Source: Pseudomonas pisciculturae (GTDB lineage Bacteria > Pseudomonadota > Gammaproteobacteria > Pseudomonadales > Pseudomonadaceae). Taken from it: a stretch of DNA of 64,000 nt. Position 1 is the first letter of the stretch. Each line of letters begins with the position of its first letter. The notes beneath the pieces were generated by a model. It worked only from the letters and a program-made list of their open reading frames with translations. It was not told the DNA's origin and did not search any database. The position numbers and the translations under genes are program-made. The stretch is taken from NCBI RefSeq assembly GCF_015461805.1, contig NZ_JACVZE010000008.1:124001-188000 (forward strand), given 5' to 3'. Below, in pieces: positions 8,071 to 16,519 of the stretch.

Positions 8071-8925
8071 ATGTCCCACCTGACCCACCGCCAGCTCTAC
8101 CTGCAACGCTTGGGCTACGACACGCCACCGCCGCCCACTTTGCAAACCCTGCAAGACTTGCAACTGCGCCATGTGTGCACTTTCGCCTTCGAAAGCCTAT
8201 CGACTTTGCTGCATTTGCCGGTACCCATCGACCTGCCCAGCGTCGAGCAAAAAGTGCTGTTGGATGGGCGGGGCGGGTATTGCTATGAGCTGAACCAGAT
8301 GTTCCTGGCCTTGTTGCTGTCGCTTGGCTTTGAGGCCCGAGGCATCACCGGTCGAGTGGTGATGGGCGGGCCGGCGGATGCGCACACTGCGCGTACCCAT
8401 CGCCTGAGCCTGGTGACCCTGAACGGCGAGCGCTATATCACCGATGTCGGCTTTGGCGGCATGGTGCCCAGCAGCCCGTTGTTGTTGGACACCGAGGCGG
8501 TGCAGGCCACGGCCCATGAGCCGTATCGGCTGACTCTCGACGGCCAGGGCAGCTACACGATGTGGGCGCAGGTGGCGCAGCAGTGGCGCGGGCTGTATGT
8601 GTTCGACCTGCAAGTACAGGCCGATATCGACTACACCATCGGCAACTGGTACGTATCGACTCATCCGGATTCGCCGTTCTTGGGCCAACTCAAGGTCGCG
8701 CGCCTGGCGCCGGGTAAACGTTACACCCTGGCCAACGCCAACTATGCCGTGCATTCCCTGGATCGACCGAGTGAAAAGCGCACGCTGGGCAGTGCCGATG
8801 AACTGTTGCAGGTGTTGCAGGAGACCTTTGGTCTTTGCTTATCGCAGCTTCCTCAACTGCGAGAGGCACTTGATGAAATGACGGATAGGCACTTGGATCA
8901 CGAAAAGCCAGTGCCTACCCCATAG
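8071..8925 (+). CDS. nat: Arylamine N-acetyltransferase
   Basis: The 284-residue cytosolic enzyme moves acetyl from acetyl-CoA to arylamines, hydrazines and N-hydroxyarylamines by a ping-pong mechanism. The complete catalytic triad is visible: Cys71 in RGGYCYE, His110 in ARTHRLSL and Asp125 in ITDVGFGG. Spacing matches the Salmonella enzyme (Cys69, His107, Asp122). The length is normal for the family. The gene is monocistronic: 178 bases of non-coding DNA separate it from the TcC gene. Its native role is probably detoxification of aromatic amines, but this is not shown by the context. Confidence 0.92.
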   Translation: MSHLTHRQLYLQRLGYDTPPPPTLQTLQDLQLRHVCTFAFESLSTLLHLPVPIDLPSVEQKVLLDGRGGYCYELNQMFLALLLSLGFEARGITGRVVMGGPADAHTARTHRLSLVTLNGERYITDVGFGGMVPSSPLLLDTEAVQATAHEPYRLTLDGQGSYTMWAQVAQQWRGLYVFDLQVQADIDYTIGNWYVSTHPDSPFLGQLKVARLAPGKRYTLANANYAVHSLDRPSEKRTLGSADELLQVLQETFGLCLSQLPQLREALDEMTDRHLDHEKPVPTP

Positions 8926-9066
8926 CCATCGCAGGCAAGCGTGACTCACCGCGCCCAAGCGCCCCGGTAGCCTGAGTCTCACTGCATGCCTGGCCTGACA
9001 ATACGTTCGGAAGCGCCGCACGCCATAAGGCGTGACGTGCTCTGGGCTGCATCGTGGCAGATGACT

Positions 9067-9079
9067 AGGCTCTGAGCCT
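9067..9079 (+). promoter_or_regulatory. Inverted repeat 25 bases before the tccC start
   Basis: AGGCTC-T-GAGCCT is a perfect 6-1-6 inverted repeat just upstream of the probable ribosome site (AGG, about 10 bases before the ATG). It could be an operator or a small hairpin in the leader. No function is shown. Confidence 0.3.
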
Positions 9080-9103
9080 TATGGGTTCGCAGGTCATCCG
9101 GTT

Positions 9104-11989
9104 ATGTCTTCCATGCATCACAATACGCCGACTTTGGCGGTCATCGACCCACGTGGACTGAGTGTTCGCAGTGTCGCTTATCATCGCCGCACGCCCGGGG
9201 AGAAGCCCCAGGCGTGCATCACCCAGCAGGTCTTCGATGCCAGGGGGGGCTTGCAGGAACAGTGGGACCCGCGTTTGTTTGCACTGCAACAGACGCACGC
9301 CGACATACAGCCCAATCAGCGTCATTGCACCAGCCTCACTGGCAAGGTGTTGAGTACGCACAGTGTCGACGCGGGCCTTGAAGTAAAACTCTTTGGCCCC
9401 GGCGATCAATTGTTGCAGCGCTGGGATGGTCGGGGGGCTCAACAGCGATTTGAATTCGACGGGGCGATGCGGCCCGTGGCGGTGTACGAGCGGGGTGCGG
9501 GTGACGCCGTCGAGCGCTGCGTCGAACGCATGAATTACGCGACGACTACCGCAGAAAATGCAGCGCATAACCGCTGTGGCCGATTGCTGCGTCACGATGA
9601 CCCTGCCGGCACCTTGCTGTATGAACGGTACGACCTTCAGGGCGGGGTCACCGAACTCACTCGACGATTTTGTGCAAGCCTGCACGACGTTGACTGGCCG
9701 TTGCCGCACTCCGCACGCGACACGCACCTTCAGGCCGAGGCCTTTACCACCACCTGGCAATACGATGCGTCGGGCCAAGTGCTGGAGCACGTCGATGCCA
9801 AGGGGCACCGCCGGCAATCACGTTACGGCGTCGACGGCAGCCTGATTCACTGCTCCCTGGTGTTCAAGAGTGGCGTGCGCAAGCCGTTGCTGGACCAACG
9901 CACGTACAACGCTTTCGGCCAAGTGCTGTCTGAGCGTGCCGGCAACGGCGTGGTGACGGTGGCGGAGTACGCCGATACCGACGGGCATCTCAAGCGCCTG
10001 ACTGCACGCAAGCAAGATCGACTGCTGCAGGACCTCTCGTACGCCTACGACCCGGTCGGCAACGTCCTGAGCATCCGTGACGCCGCGCAGCCGGTGCGCT
10101 GGGCAAGCAATACCCAAGTCGACGCTGTCAGCACGTTCGAGTACGACAGCCTGTCCCGCTTGATCAAGGCCACTGGCCGCGAAAATGCCAGTCATCCTAA
10201 TGCCCCAAGCGGGCCCGCGCACGTTGCATTGGGGGCGGTGGACGGCAATCTGTGGCGACAATACACCCGCCACTACCGCTATGACGTGGCGGGCAACCTG
10301 CTCACGATGCGACATGCACCCAGCACCGGAAGCGGTTTTACCCAGCACATGCGGGTCGGTGAGCGCAGCAACCACAGTGTCGTCGAGCAAGCAGGCGCAC
10401 GTGCACCAGGGCTGGGCCAGGGTTTTGACGCGTGCGGCAACCAGCAGGTGTTGGCGCGTGGGCAGGCCATCACTTGGAATGTGCGCAACCAGATGGTCCA
10501 AGTGACGCAGGTGATGCGTGAAAACGGCGAGCACGACGATGAAGTCTATGTATACGACGCTGCCGGGCAGCGGGTCATCAAACGCCGCGTGGAGCAAGGC
10601 AAATCCCTGACCCACCGCCATGAAGTCCGCTACCTGCCAGGGCTGGAGTTGCATCGCGCAGGTGCCACGGGGGAATGGCTCGACGTGCTGCTTGTACAGG
10701 CCGGTCGTACCAGCGTGAGGGGGCTGCTTTGGGAGCAGGGGCGTCCTGAAGGCTTAGCGAATGAGCAGTTGCGGTTCAGCCTGGCCGACCATTTAGGCAG
10801 CAGTGCATTGGAGTTGGATGAACAAGCGGCACTGCTTAGCCAGGAAAGCTACTACCCCTTTGGCGCAACGGCTTGGTGGGCAGCCAAAAATGCCGTCGAG
10901 GCCAGTTACAAAACCCTGCGTTATGGCGGCAAGGAGCGCGATGCTAGCGGCTTGTATTACTACGGCGTGCGGTATTACGCCCCCTGGCTGTTGCGCTGGA
11001 TCAGCGCGGACCCCCTGGGCGATGTTGATGGCTTGAACCTCTACGCCATGGTAGGCAACAACCCCGTCAGTTTTGTCGATCCGGACGGCTCGCAACGTTA
11101 TCCGATTCTCATGCCGCTGATGATTATCGTCATGCTTGCGCTGGCGGGTTATGGGTCACAGATGGGGGTTGGCATGGTTGCACTAGTCGCGGGCTTGGGG
11201 TTTGTATTGGGTATCGCCTCACTGACGGTGATCGCTCATGGGCGGCATCGACCTTTGCCCGAAAGACGTCGGCAGTTCTATCAGCCTGAAATCTTAAAAA
11301 ATGCTCAGGAACTGGGGCAAAGGCGCGGTTTGAACAGCGACGAGATCAACGATTTAGCCGCCTTTTTCCTGTCCCATCGATTGGCTGCTCCCGATACGCA
11401 AGTGTTGTCCTATGGCCTTACCCCGGCGGCACGCGGCGGCTTCTACGGCTACATTGGTCCTAGAGAGAACAGGGTCGAGGCCGAAGCTGCCTCTCATGCA
11501 GAGCGTAACCCTCACCGCACGCTGTCCCGTCTGGGCTTCTCTGGCACGCTGGTCAGGGCGTCGGCGCGCAAGACCGGCGCGGCTCCTCTGCCACCGGGTG
11601 GGCCGACCGAGGCCGACGTTCACCCGCAGACTCGCGTGTCCACGGTTCGTCGAGACAGCGGCGCGGTGGCTGTTGATGAACCGGCGTCTGAAACCCCAGG
11701 GCCGTCCGCCGGCGGTGCAGTGCAACGTCTTGTGATCAATGCCGCCGATATTCTGGAGGAGCTGCGCGGCGAGGGCGGGAGCATTATCCGCAACGTGATC
11801 CGCGAGTTGGAGCAAAGACTAACCCCATTCTCGAAAGGCCACGCCTACCATGGCGCCGAGAAAACCCGTGGCTTTGATTTGCCGGGGTATCGCGGGCAGC
11901 AGCGCCGTGGTGCCTATCGGTTATTGGTTCAACATGTGAGTGGCCTCAATTACCGTGCAGTCAGGGTCATGAACCCCCACCGTGGCTGA
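9104..11989 (+). CDS. tccC: Tc toxin C component (TccC-like), Rhs-repeat protein with variable toxic C-terminus
   Basis: The 961-residue protein is the C subunit of an insecticidal ABC toxin complex. The N-terminus (TLAVIDPRGLSVRSVAYHR) and the YD/Rhs repeats up to about residue 580 match TccC proteins. The conserved Rhs core follows: YYPFGATAWW near 582, YYYGVRYYAPWLLRWISADPLG with the likely autoprotease aspartate near Asp636, and NPVSFVDPDG ending at 662. In this family the core cleaves itself after that motif and keeps the C-terminus inside the TcB-TcC cocoon. Residues 663-961 are the variable effector region: two hydrophobic segments (about 666-712), a helical and disordered linker, and a C-terminal block of about 90 residues containing GHAYHGAEK and GAYRLLV. 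I do not recognise the effector. No immunity gene follows. The gene runs opposite to, and converges with, its TcB partner. Confidence 0.9.
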   Translation: MSSMHHNTPTLAVIDPRGLSVRSVAYHRRTPGEKPQACITQQVFDARGGLQEQWDPRLFALQQTHADIQPNQRHCTSLTGKVLSTHSVDAGLEVKLFGPGDQLLQRWDGRGAQQRFEFDGAMRPVAVYERGAGDAVERCVERMNYATTTAENAAHNRCGRLLRHDDPAGTLLYERYDLQGGVTELTRRFCASLHDVDWPLPHSARDTHLQAEAFTTTWQYDASGQVLEHVDAKGHRRQSRYGVDGSLIHCSLVFKSGVRKPLLDQRTYNAFGQVLSERAGNGVVTVAEYADTDGHLKRLTARKQDRLLQDLSYAYDPVGNVLSIRDAAQPVRWASNTQVDAVSTFEYDSLSRLIKATGRENASHPNAPSGPAHVALGAVDGNLWRQYTRHYRYDVAGNLLTMRHAPSTGSGFTQHMRVGERSNHSVVEQAGARAPGLGQGFDACGNQQVLARGQAITWNVRNQMVQVTQVMRENGEHDDEVYVYDAAGQRVIKRRVEQGKSLTHRHEVRYLPGLELHRAGATGEWLDVLLVQAGRTSVRGLLWEQGRPEGLANEQLRFSLADHLGSSALELDEQAALLSQESYYPFGATAWWAAKNAVEASYKTLRYGGKERDASGLYYYGVRYYAPWLLRWISADPLGDVDGLNLYAMVGNNPVSFVDPDGSQRYPILMPLMIIVMLALAGYGSQMGVGMVALVAGLGFVLGIASLTVIAHGRHRPLPERRRQFYQPEILKNAQELGQRRGLNSDEINDLAAFFLSHRLAAPDTQVLSYGLTPAARGGFYGYIGPRENRVEAEAASHAERNPHRTLSRLGFSGTLVRASARKTGAAPLPPGGPTEADVHPQTRVSTVRRDSGAVAVDEPASETPGPSAGGAVQRLVINAADILEELRGEGGSIIRNVIRELEQRLTPFSKGHAYHGAEKTRGFDLPGYRGQQRRGAYRLLVQHVSGLNYRAVRVMNPHRG

Positions 11990-12015
11990 CGCGTCGTGCT
12001 TGCTGAACCGTTATC

Positions 12016-12046
12016 GAGCCGAGCCTTTTAAAGGCCCGGCTCTTTT
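12016..12046 (+). terminator. Intrinsic terminator of tccC
   Basis: A two-part stem (GAGCC with GGCTC, and GCCTT with AAGGC) is followed by TTTT, 27 bases after the tccC stop. It lies in the short gap between the convergent TcC and TcB genes. There is no T-run in the minus-strand direction, so it serves the plus-strand gene. Confidence 0.8.
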
Positions 12047-12064
12047 GCAGCCACCGGTGTGATA

Positions 12065-15000
12065 TCAGCCGGTGGCGGGCGGCATAATCGTGTCGTTTTC
12101 ATCCTCACTGACGGTGTACCAGGCCCAATAGGTCTGGCGGCGGGTGTGGTTATTGGCATTGAGGGTGCGTAGGAGGCGGCCCAGAGGGTCGTAGAAATAG
12201 CGCTCACTGTGGCGCTGCGCCCTGAGTGCCTCGTCGTTGACGTAGCCTGCACGGTCGACAAAATAGGGGCGCCAGGTCCGTGCTAGCTGGCCTTTTGCGT
12301 TGTATTCGGCAGGGGCGCTGATGCGCCAGCGAGTGGGGGTTTGGACCTCCAGCAGTACCTGGAGGTTGCCACTGTCCAGGCTCTCCCGGTCGTTGACTCG
12401 CCAGGCCGGCCCCGGTTGAGTCTTCTGTTGGTGTTGCAGGATTCGACCAAAACCGTCGCTGAACGCGAGCGCGACCTGGATATGTTTATCTTCTTGAGCA
12501 CCTGCCCCCTGAAGCCGATCGGTTTGAAAGGCTGCGGTATGCACGGGTTGGCGGGTGGTCGCCTGGATCAGCGCTTTGAGTTCGAGGTGATGGGGTTGAG
12601 GGCTTGCCAGCGCGTTCAGTCGCAGCAATGCCGACCCGCGGATATGCCCGCCAGGCAGTAGATAGCCGCGCTCTATCCATTGCGTCTTTACACTGGCCGG
12701 CGTGATGCGCCCCATCCAACTGAAGGCCTCATGTAAGAACGCACGGTGGGCGTCACCCAGCGCGTGCTCAGGGCCGGCGATGGCCTGTATGGGGCTGGCG
12801 CCGGGCTCGCGCTTGAACGATGCGCGTGTGTCTGCGCCGATGGGCGTCTCGCCCTCATGGCCCAGCATGCCTACGGCCAGCACCTGCCCCAGGGCATTGT
12901 AGTGAATGTATTGTTGCGTTCTCTGCGGGTCGGTCATCAATACCGGCAAGCCAAGACGGTAATCATAGGTGGCAGAGGTGGTGCAGCCGTCTGCCGTTGT
13001 GACCTGGATGAGGTGTAAACAATAGGCATCGTATTCGGTGAGGTTTGGCGCATGGCTCTCACTCGCCCACTGCCTGCGCGGTCGAAAGAAACCCTGTGAC
13101 TGGTCATAACGCACGTGCTCCCGGGTGAGCGACCAGAGCGTTTGCGCCGACGGCTGCACGGAAGCTTCGGGCAAAAACAGGCGCATGGGCCGATAGCCCA
13201 GGGTCGTCAGTGAGAGCGTCGGCAAATGTTGGTAAGCCGCCAGGGCGGGCTCATCCAGTTCTGCGACCTCCAGGCAGGCGGTCAGTGCCTGGAAACTCGC
13301 CGTTCCGGGTGCCAACGTTTCACTGCAATCGGCTTGGCAGTAATGGTGCACTGAAAGCCCGGCGAGTTGGCGCTGGGCACTTGGCCCCAAGGGATGTGCC
13401 GCATGGCGGTCGGTGAAGTATTCGTATGCAATCTGGTCGGCGCGAAGCGCGTTTTTTGCCAGCACCAGCACATTACTTCTTTGCCGATAGGGCAGTTGCA
13501 GGCGCCAACGCTCAGTGGCATCGAGATGAATCCATTGAGTGCACGTTTCGTTCAGGTACCAGGACTGTTGCGCGGGGTCGTGTGCATCACGCCACCATTG
13601 CTGTTCATCGTCCGCGCTGAAGGGCGGTGCGTCGGTGGCGATGGTTCGCCGCGCATGGTCGATGGCGATGCTGTGCTCAAGTGCGCCGTAGCGGTCCCAG
13701 CGCAGATTGATCTGATGGCGGCAGAGCGGGTCATCCTTTTGGCGCTCATAGCGACAGGTCACCGACTCCAGCAACCGGGGCATCAGCGCTGCTGGCTCCG
13801 AGGGTTGGCGTGACGGTTTGAGCAAGCGTACGAGGTAACGCTGGTGTTGAACCGAGTAGGGCACTGCCGTTTGCGGGGGATCGTCGGCCGCGTAGATTTC
13901 CTCACGCAGCAGCATGCCGCTCAACGCACGTTCGACCTCACGCAAGGTCGTCGGCAGAGGGTGTGTGAGCACCCTGTCCTGCGGGTCGTCATCTGTCACG
14001 CAGGTGAGCAACGTGGCACCTGGTTTCGGGGCTGCTGCGTCGCCGGTGTAAAAGGGCGTGTGCGGTGGGTACAGCGTGTGAAACCAACGCTTGGTCAGCA
14101 ACACGCCGCTGTCGCGAAGGGTGGGCGGGCCGTCGGTCTCCAGCAGCAGGCCGAAGCCGATGAACTTGCGGTCTTCGCTGTCGTAACAACTTTCTCTGTA
14201 GGTGAAGTGCTGCGATTGGCTATCGCCGCTGACCAAGTCTTTTTGCCCGCGACTTTTGAGCACGTGCACGGTAAAGGGCAGCCCCCTGCCGATGGGCTTT
14301 GCCTGTGCATGGCCGTCACGTTTGTCGTCCAGCCATTCCTGGGCGCTGCTGCGATAGCCCAACTGTGTGGCCGCGCCCATGTTATTGAGCATACCGTTGA
14401 GCAAATAGGGTTTGTGCCGCACAAAGTCGTAGCGCCAGTGCCGCGGGCTTTTATGCGGTACGGTCAGGATCAGGCTGGAGCAGCCCACACCTTGCAGGTC
14501 CGCGATAGTGACCTGGCACGTCGTGTCGTAGCGCACCCCCTCTGGCCAGGGCAATCGCATCGCCGGCTCCACCAGCCCTGTGCCGAACCGATTCATGAAG
14601 ATCAGCGCCTGGTCTGATTGCAGGTAGAGCACATCGACTGCGCCTGAGCCATCCAGGTCGGCCAGGCGGATGCGGGCGGCATCGAACCCGTCATAGGCGA
14701 AGGGCAATGTCGCGAACACAAACCCTCGACCAAAGTGGCCGCGCCCCAGATTGGGCCAGCATTTGATTTCGTTGTGACGAATGCGCACCAGGTGTTGTTG
14801 ACCGCTGCCCAGCGGGTCACAAAAGGCGATCAACTCACCGGGCCCGTTGCTCAAGGTCGGCAGCTGATCATCGTCGGGCGCATGGGTGACCTGCACGCCA
14901 GGCCCGTAGCCTTCGGCCTGGCGCCCGGCATACAGGCGTACGCTGCGGCTGCCGATCAGTGTCAGGTCCAAGCACCCCGCGCCCATCAGGTCGGCCAATT

Positions 15001-16519
15001 GCCCCTGAGGGTGGAAGAACTCCTGGGGCAATGCCGCAAACGGGGTAAAATCGGACCACTGACGCTGTGGGCCCAAGCTGAAAAAGCCGCTGAGCCCCGG
15101 TTGCGCCATGACCCACTCCAAGTGCCCGTCACCGTTAACGTCCATCAAGGCCTGATAGGTAACGCGGGTGCTGTCGTTAACAGGGATGCGTGGCAGTTGC
15201 TGCTCAGGGCCGTAGGCGACAGCGTCGGCGTCGCCCGGGTTGAGCGCCCTGGTTGGCTCGCGGTAGTGCCAGCTTTTATCGGTACGGTAGAGCAGCCCCG
15301 GCAGGCCGTCGTTGAACAAATCAACCAACTGATAGTGGTGCCCGTCATTGAGGCCCGCCATGGCCTCGAACGGACGGTAGTGGCGATTGTTCAGCAACGG
15401 TTTGAAGTGCTGGTAGGCCAGTTCCAGCGGGGGCCAGGCGTCGGTCTGCCCTTGGCCATCGTAGGCCTGGTTATGCACGGCGCGCAGGTAGCTGCCGGCG
15501 TACGCATGGCGACTGTATTCCAGCACCAGCCGCTTGGTGAGTACAGGCTCCGGGCCCATCGTCGGCTCGTCGGGGAAGTAATGGAACATCAGTATTTGCC
15601 GGCAAAGACGCTGCGTGCCCAGTTCAAAACCAAAGGCGTAGCGCAAAAAAGGGTCTGGACGTGCGTCCCACGGCTGCTGTGCGGCGTAGCCGGGTAGGTG
15701 GGTCAACTCACTGCTGCGTTCGCCATAGTCAAACAGCAGTTCAAAGTGCCAGTGTTTCTCGCCGACATCCGGACTGTTCCAAAGGGCCAGTTGGCTCTGG
15801 TGCTTGAGGTTGCCGTAGCACACGCGTTCAAGGTAACGCTGAGCACGAAAGTCTCTTGAACCCGGCGCCAGCGCATCCTCTTGTTTGTAGTGGTAGTAGA
15901 TCTGCTCACCGAGGGGGTTGAGGCTTTCCTGCAAAAACCAACAGGCGACATGCTCGCGGTTGCCGGGGTCGGTACAACGCGCCAGGTCGGTTTTGCCAAA
16001 CAGATGGACGTTCCCGTCTGCGGCTTGAATCAGCCAGAACCCGGCGGCGTCGGAGGGGGGCGACCAGTGCTCGATCCGGTCGAACTGCGCCTCCACGGCT
16101 GGAAAGTAGCGCACCACGCGGTGCGTTTCGTTTAAGGCCAGGTCGTTGAACGCCGTGCGCAGCACACTGTGAATAGCACCGTCTGCGTCCCGTTCGGGAA
16201 TCAGGTCAACGCCCTGGGGGCTGATGAATACATCATTGTCAGTGTAGGTCGGTACGCCCTTGCGGATATCGCGGCTGATGGTCGCCACCGGCACCGCCCA
16301 GCCGAGGCCGAATGGGCTGTTGCCCTGGCCGCTTCGGTAGCTGAGGGTTAACGCGGGGTCGAAGCCGCGACCGGCTGAAATCGGCAAGGGCAACTCTACC
16401 GACGCTTCGCCACTCATGCCGACAGGCGCCCAGTTGGCGCCGGGACTCTTCAGGGCTTCTGTGCCTTCGGGGACGACCAGTGGCGAGGATGACGGATTGC
16501 CCTGCGATTGGGTGTTCAT
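12065..16519 (-). CDS. tcaC: Tc toxin B component (TcaC/TcdB-like, SpvB N-terminal domain)
   Basis: The 1484-residue protein is the B subunit of the toxin complex; known TcaC and TcdB proteins have nearly the same length. The SpvB-type N-terminal domain is seen in residues 1-330 (LPISAGRGFDPALTLSYRSG, FGLGWAVPV, GVPTYTDNDVFI). Next come FG-GAP/VCBS-like repeats forming the beta-propeller that docks on TcA (VNGDGHLEW, DLDGSGAVDVLY, DLQGVGCSSL). The TcdB middle domains follow (RKFIGFGLLLETDG, LTKRWFHTLYP). The C-terminal Rhs-like shell starts around residue 1150 (YIHYNALGQVLAVG, RYFYDPLGRLLRTLNANN). With TccC it builds the hollow cocoon that holds the effector. Its ATG overlaps the tcaB stop codon by four bases (ATGA), so translation is probably coupled. 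Confidence 0.93.
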   Translation of the reverse strand: MNTQSQGNPSSSPLVVPEGTEALKSPGANWAPVGMSGEASVELPLPISAGRGFDPALTLSYRSGQGNSPFGLGWAVPVATISRDIRKGVPTYTDNDVFISPQGVDLIPERDADGAIHSVLRTAFNDLALNETHRVVRYFPAVEAQFDRIEHWSPPSDAAGFWLIQAADGNVHLFGKTDLARCTDPGNREHVACWFLQESLNPLGEQIYYHYKQEDALAPGSRDFRAQRYLERVCYGNLKHQSQLALWNSPDVGEKHWHFELLFDYGERSSELTHLPGYAAQQPWDARPDPFLRYAFGFELGTQRLCRQILMFHYFPDEPTMGPEPVLTKRLVLEYSRHAYAGSYLRAVHNQAYDGQGQTDAWPPLELAYQHFKPLLNNRHYRPFEAMAGLNDGHHYQLVDLFNDGLPGLLYRTDKSWHYREPTRALNPGDADAVAYGPEQQLPRIPVNDSTRVTYQALMDVNGDGHLEWVMAQPGLSGFFSLGPQRQWSDFTPFAALPQEFFHPQGQLADLMGAGCLDLTLIGSRSVRLYAGRQAEGYGPGVQVTHAPDDDQLPTLSNGPGELIAFCDPLGSGQQHLVRIRHNEIKCWPNLGRGHFGRGFVFATLPFAYDGFDAARIRLADLDGSGAVDVLYLQSDQALIFMNRFGTGLVEPAMRLPWPEGVRYDTTCQVTIADLQGVGCSSLILTVPHKSPRHWRYDFVRHKPYLLNGMLNNMGAATQLGYRSSAQEWLDDKRDGHAQAKPIGRGLPFTVHVLKSRGQKDLVSGDSQSQHFTYRESCYDSEDRKFIGFGLLLETDGPPTLRDSGVLLTKRWFHTLYPPHTPFYTGDAAAPKPGATLLTCVTDDDPQDRVLTHPLPTTLREVERALSGMLLREEIYAADDPPQTAVPYSVQHQRYLVRLLKPSRQPSEPAALMPRLLESVTCRYERQKDDPLCRHQINLRWDRYGALEHSIAIDHARRTIATDAPPFSADDEQQWWRDAHDPAQQSWYLNETCTQWIHLDATERWRLQLPYRQRSNVLVLAKNALRADQIAYEYFTDRHAAHPLGPSAQRQLAGLSVHHYCQADCSETLAPGTASFQALTACLEVAELDEPALAAYQHLPTLSLTTLGYRPMRLFLPEASVQPSAQTLWSLTREHVRYDQSQGFFRPRRQWASESHAPNLTEYDAYCLHLIQVTTADGCTTSATYDYRLGLPVLMTDPQRTQQYIHYNALGQVLAVGMLGHEGETPIGADTRASFKREPGASPIQAIAGPEHALGDAHRAFLHEAFSWMGRITPASVKTQWIERGYLLPGGHIRGSALLRLNALASPQPHHLELKALIQATTRQPVHTAAFQTDRLQGAGAQEDKHIQVALAFSDGFGRILQHQQKTQPGPAWRVNDRESLDSGNLQVLLEVQTPTRWRISAPAEYNAKGQLARTWRPYFVDRAGYVNDEALRAQRHSERYFYDPLGRLLRTLNANNHTRRQTYWAWYTVSEDENDTIMPPATG

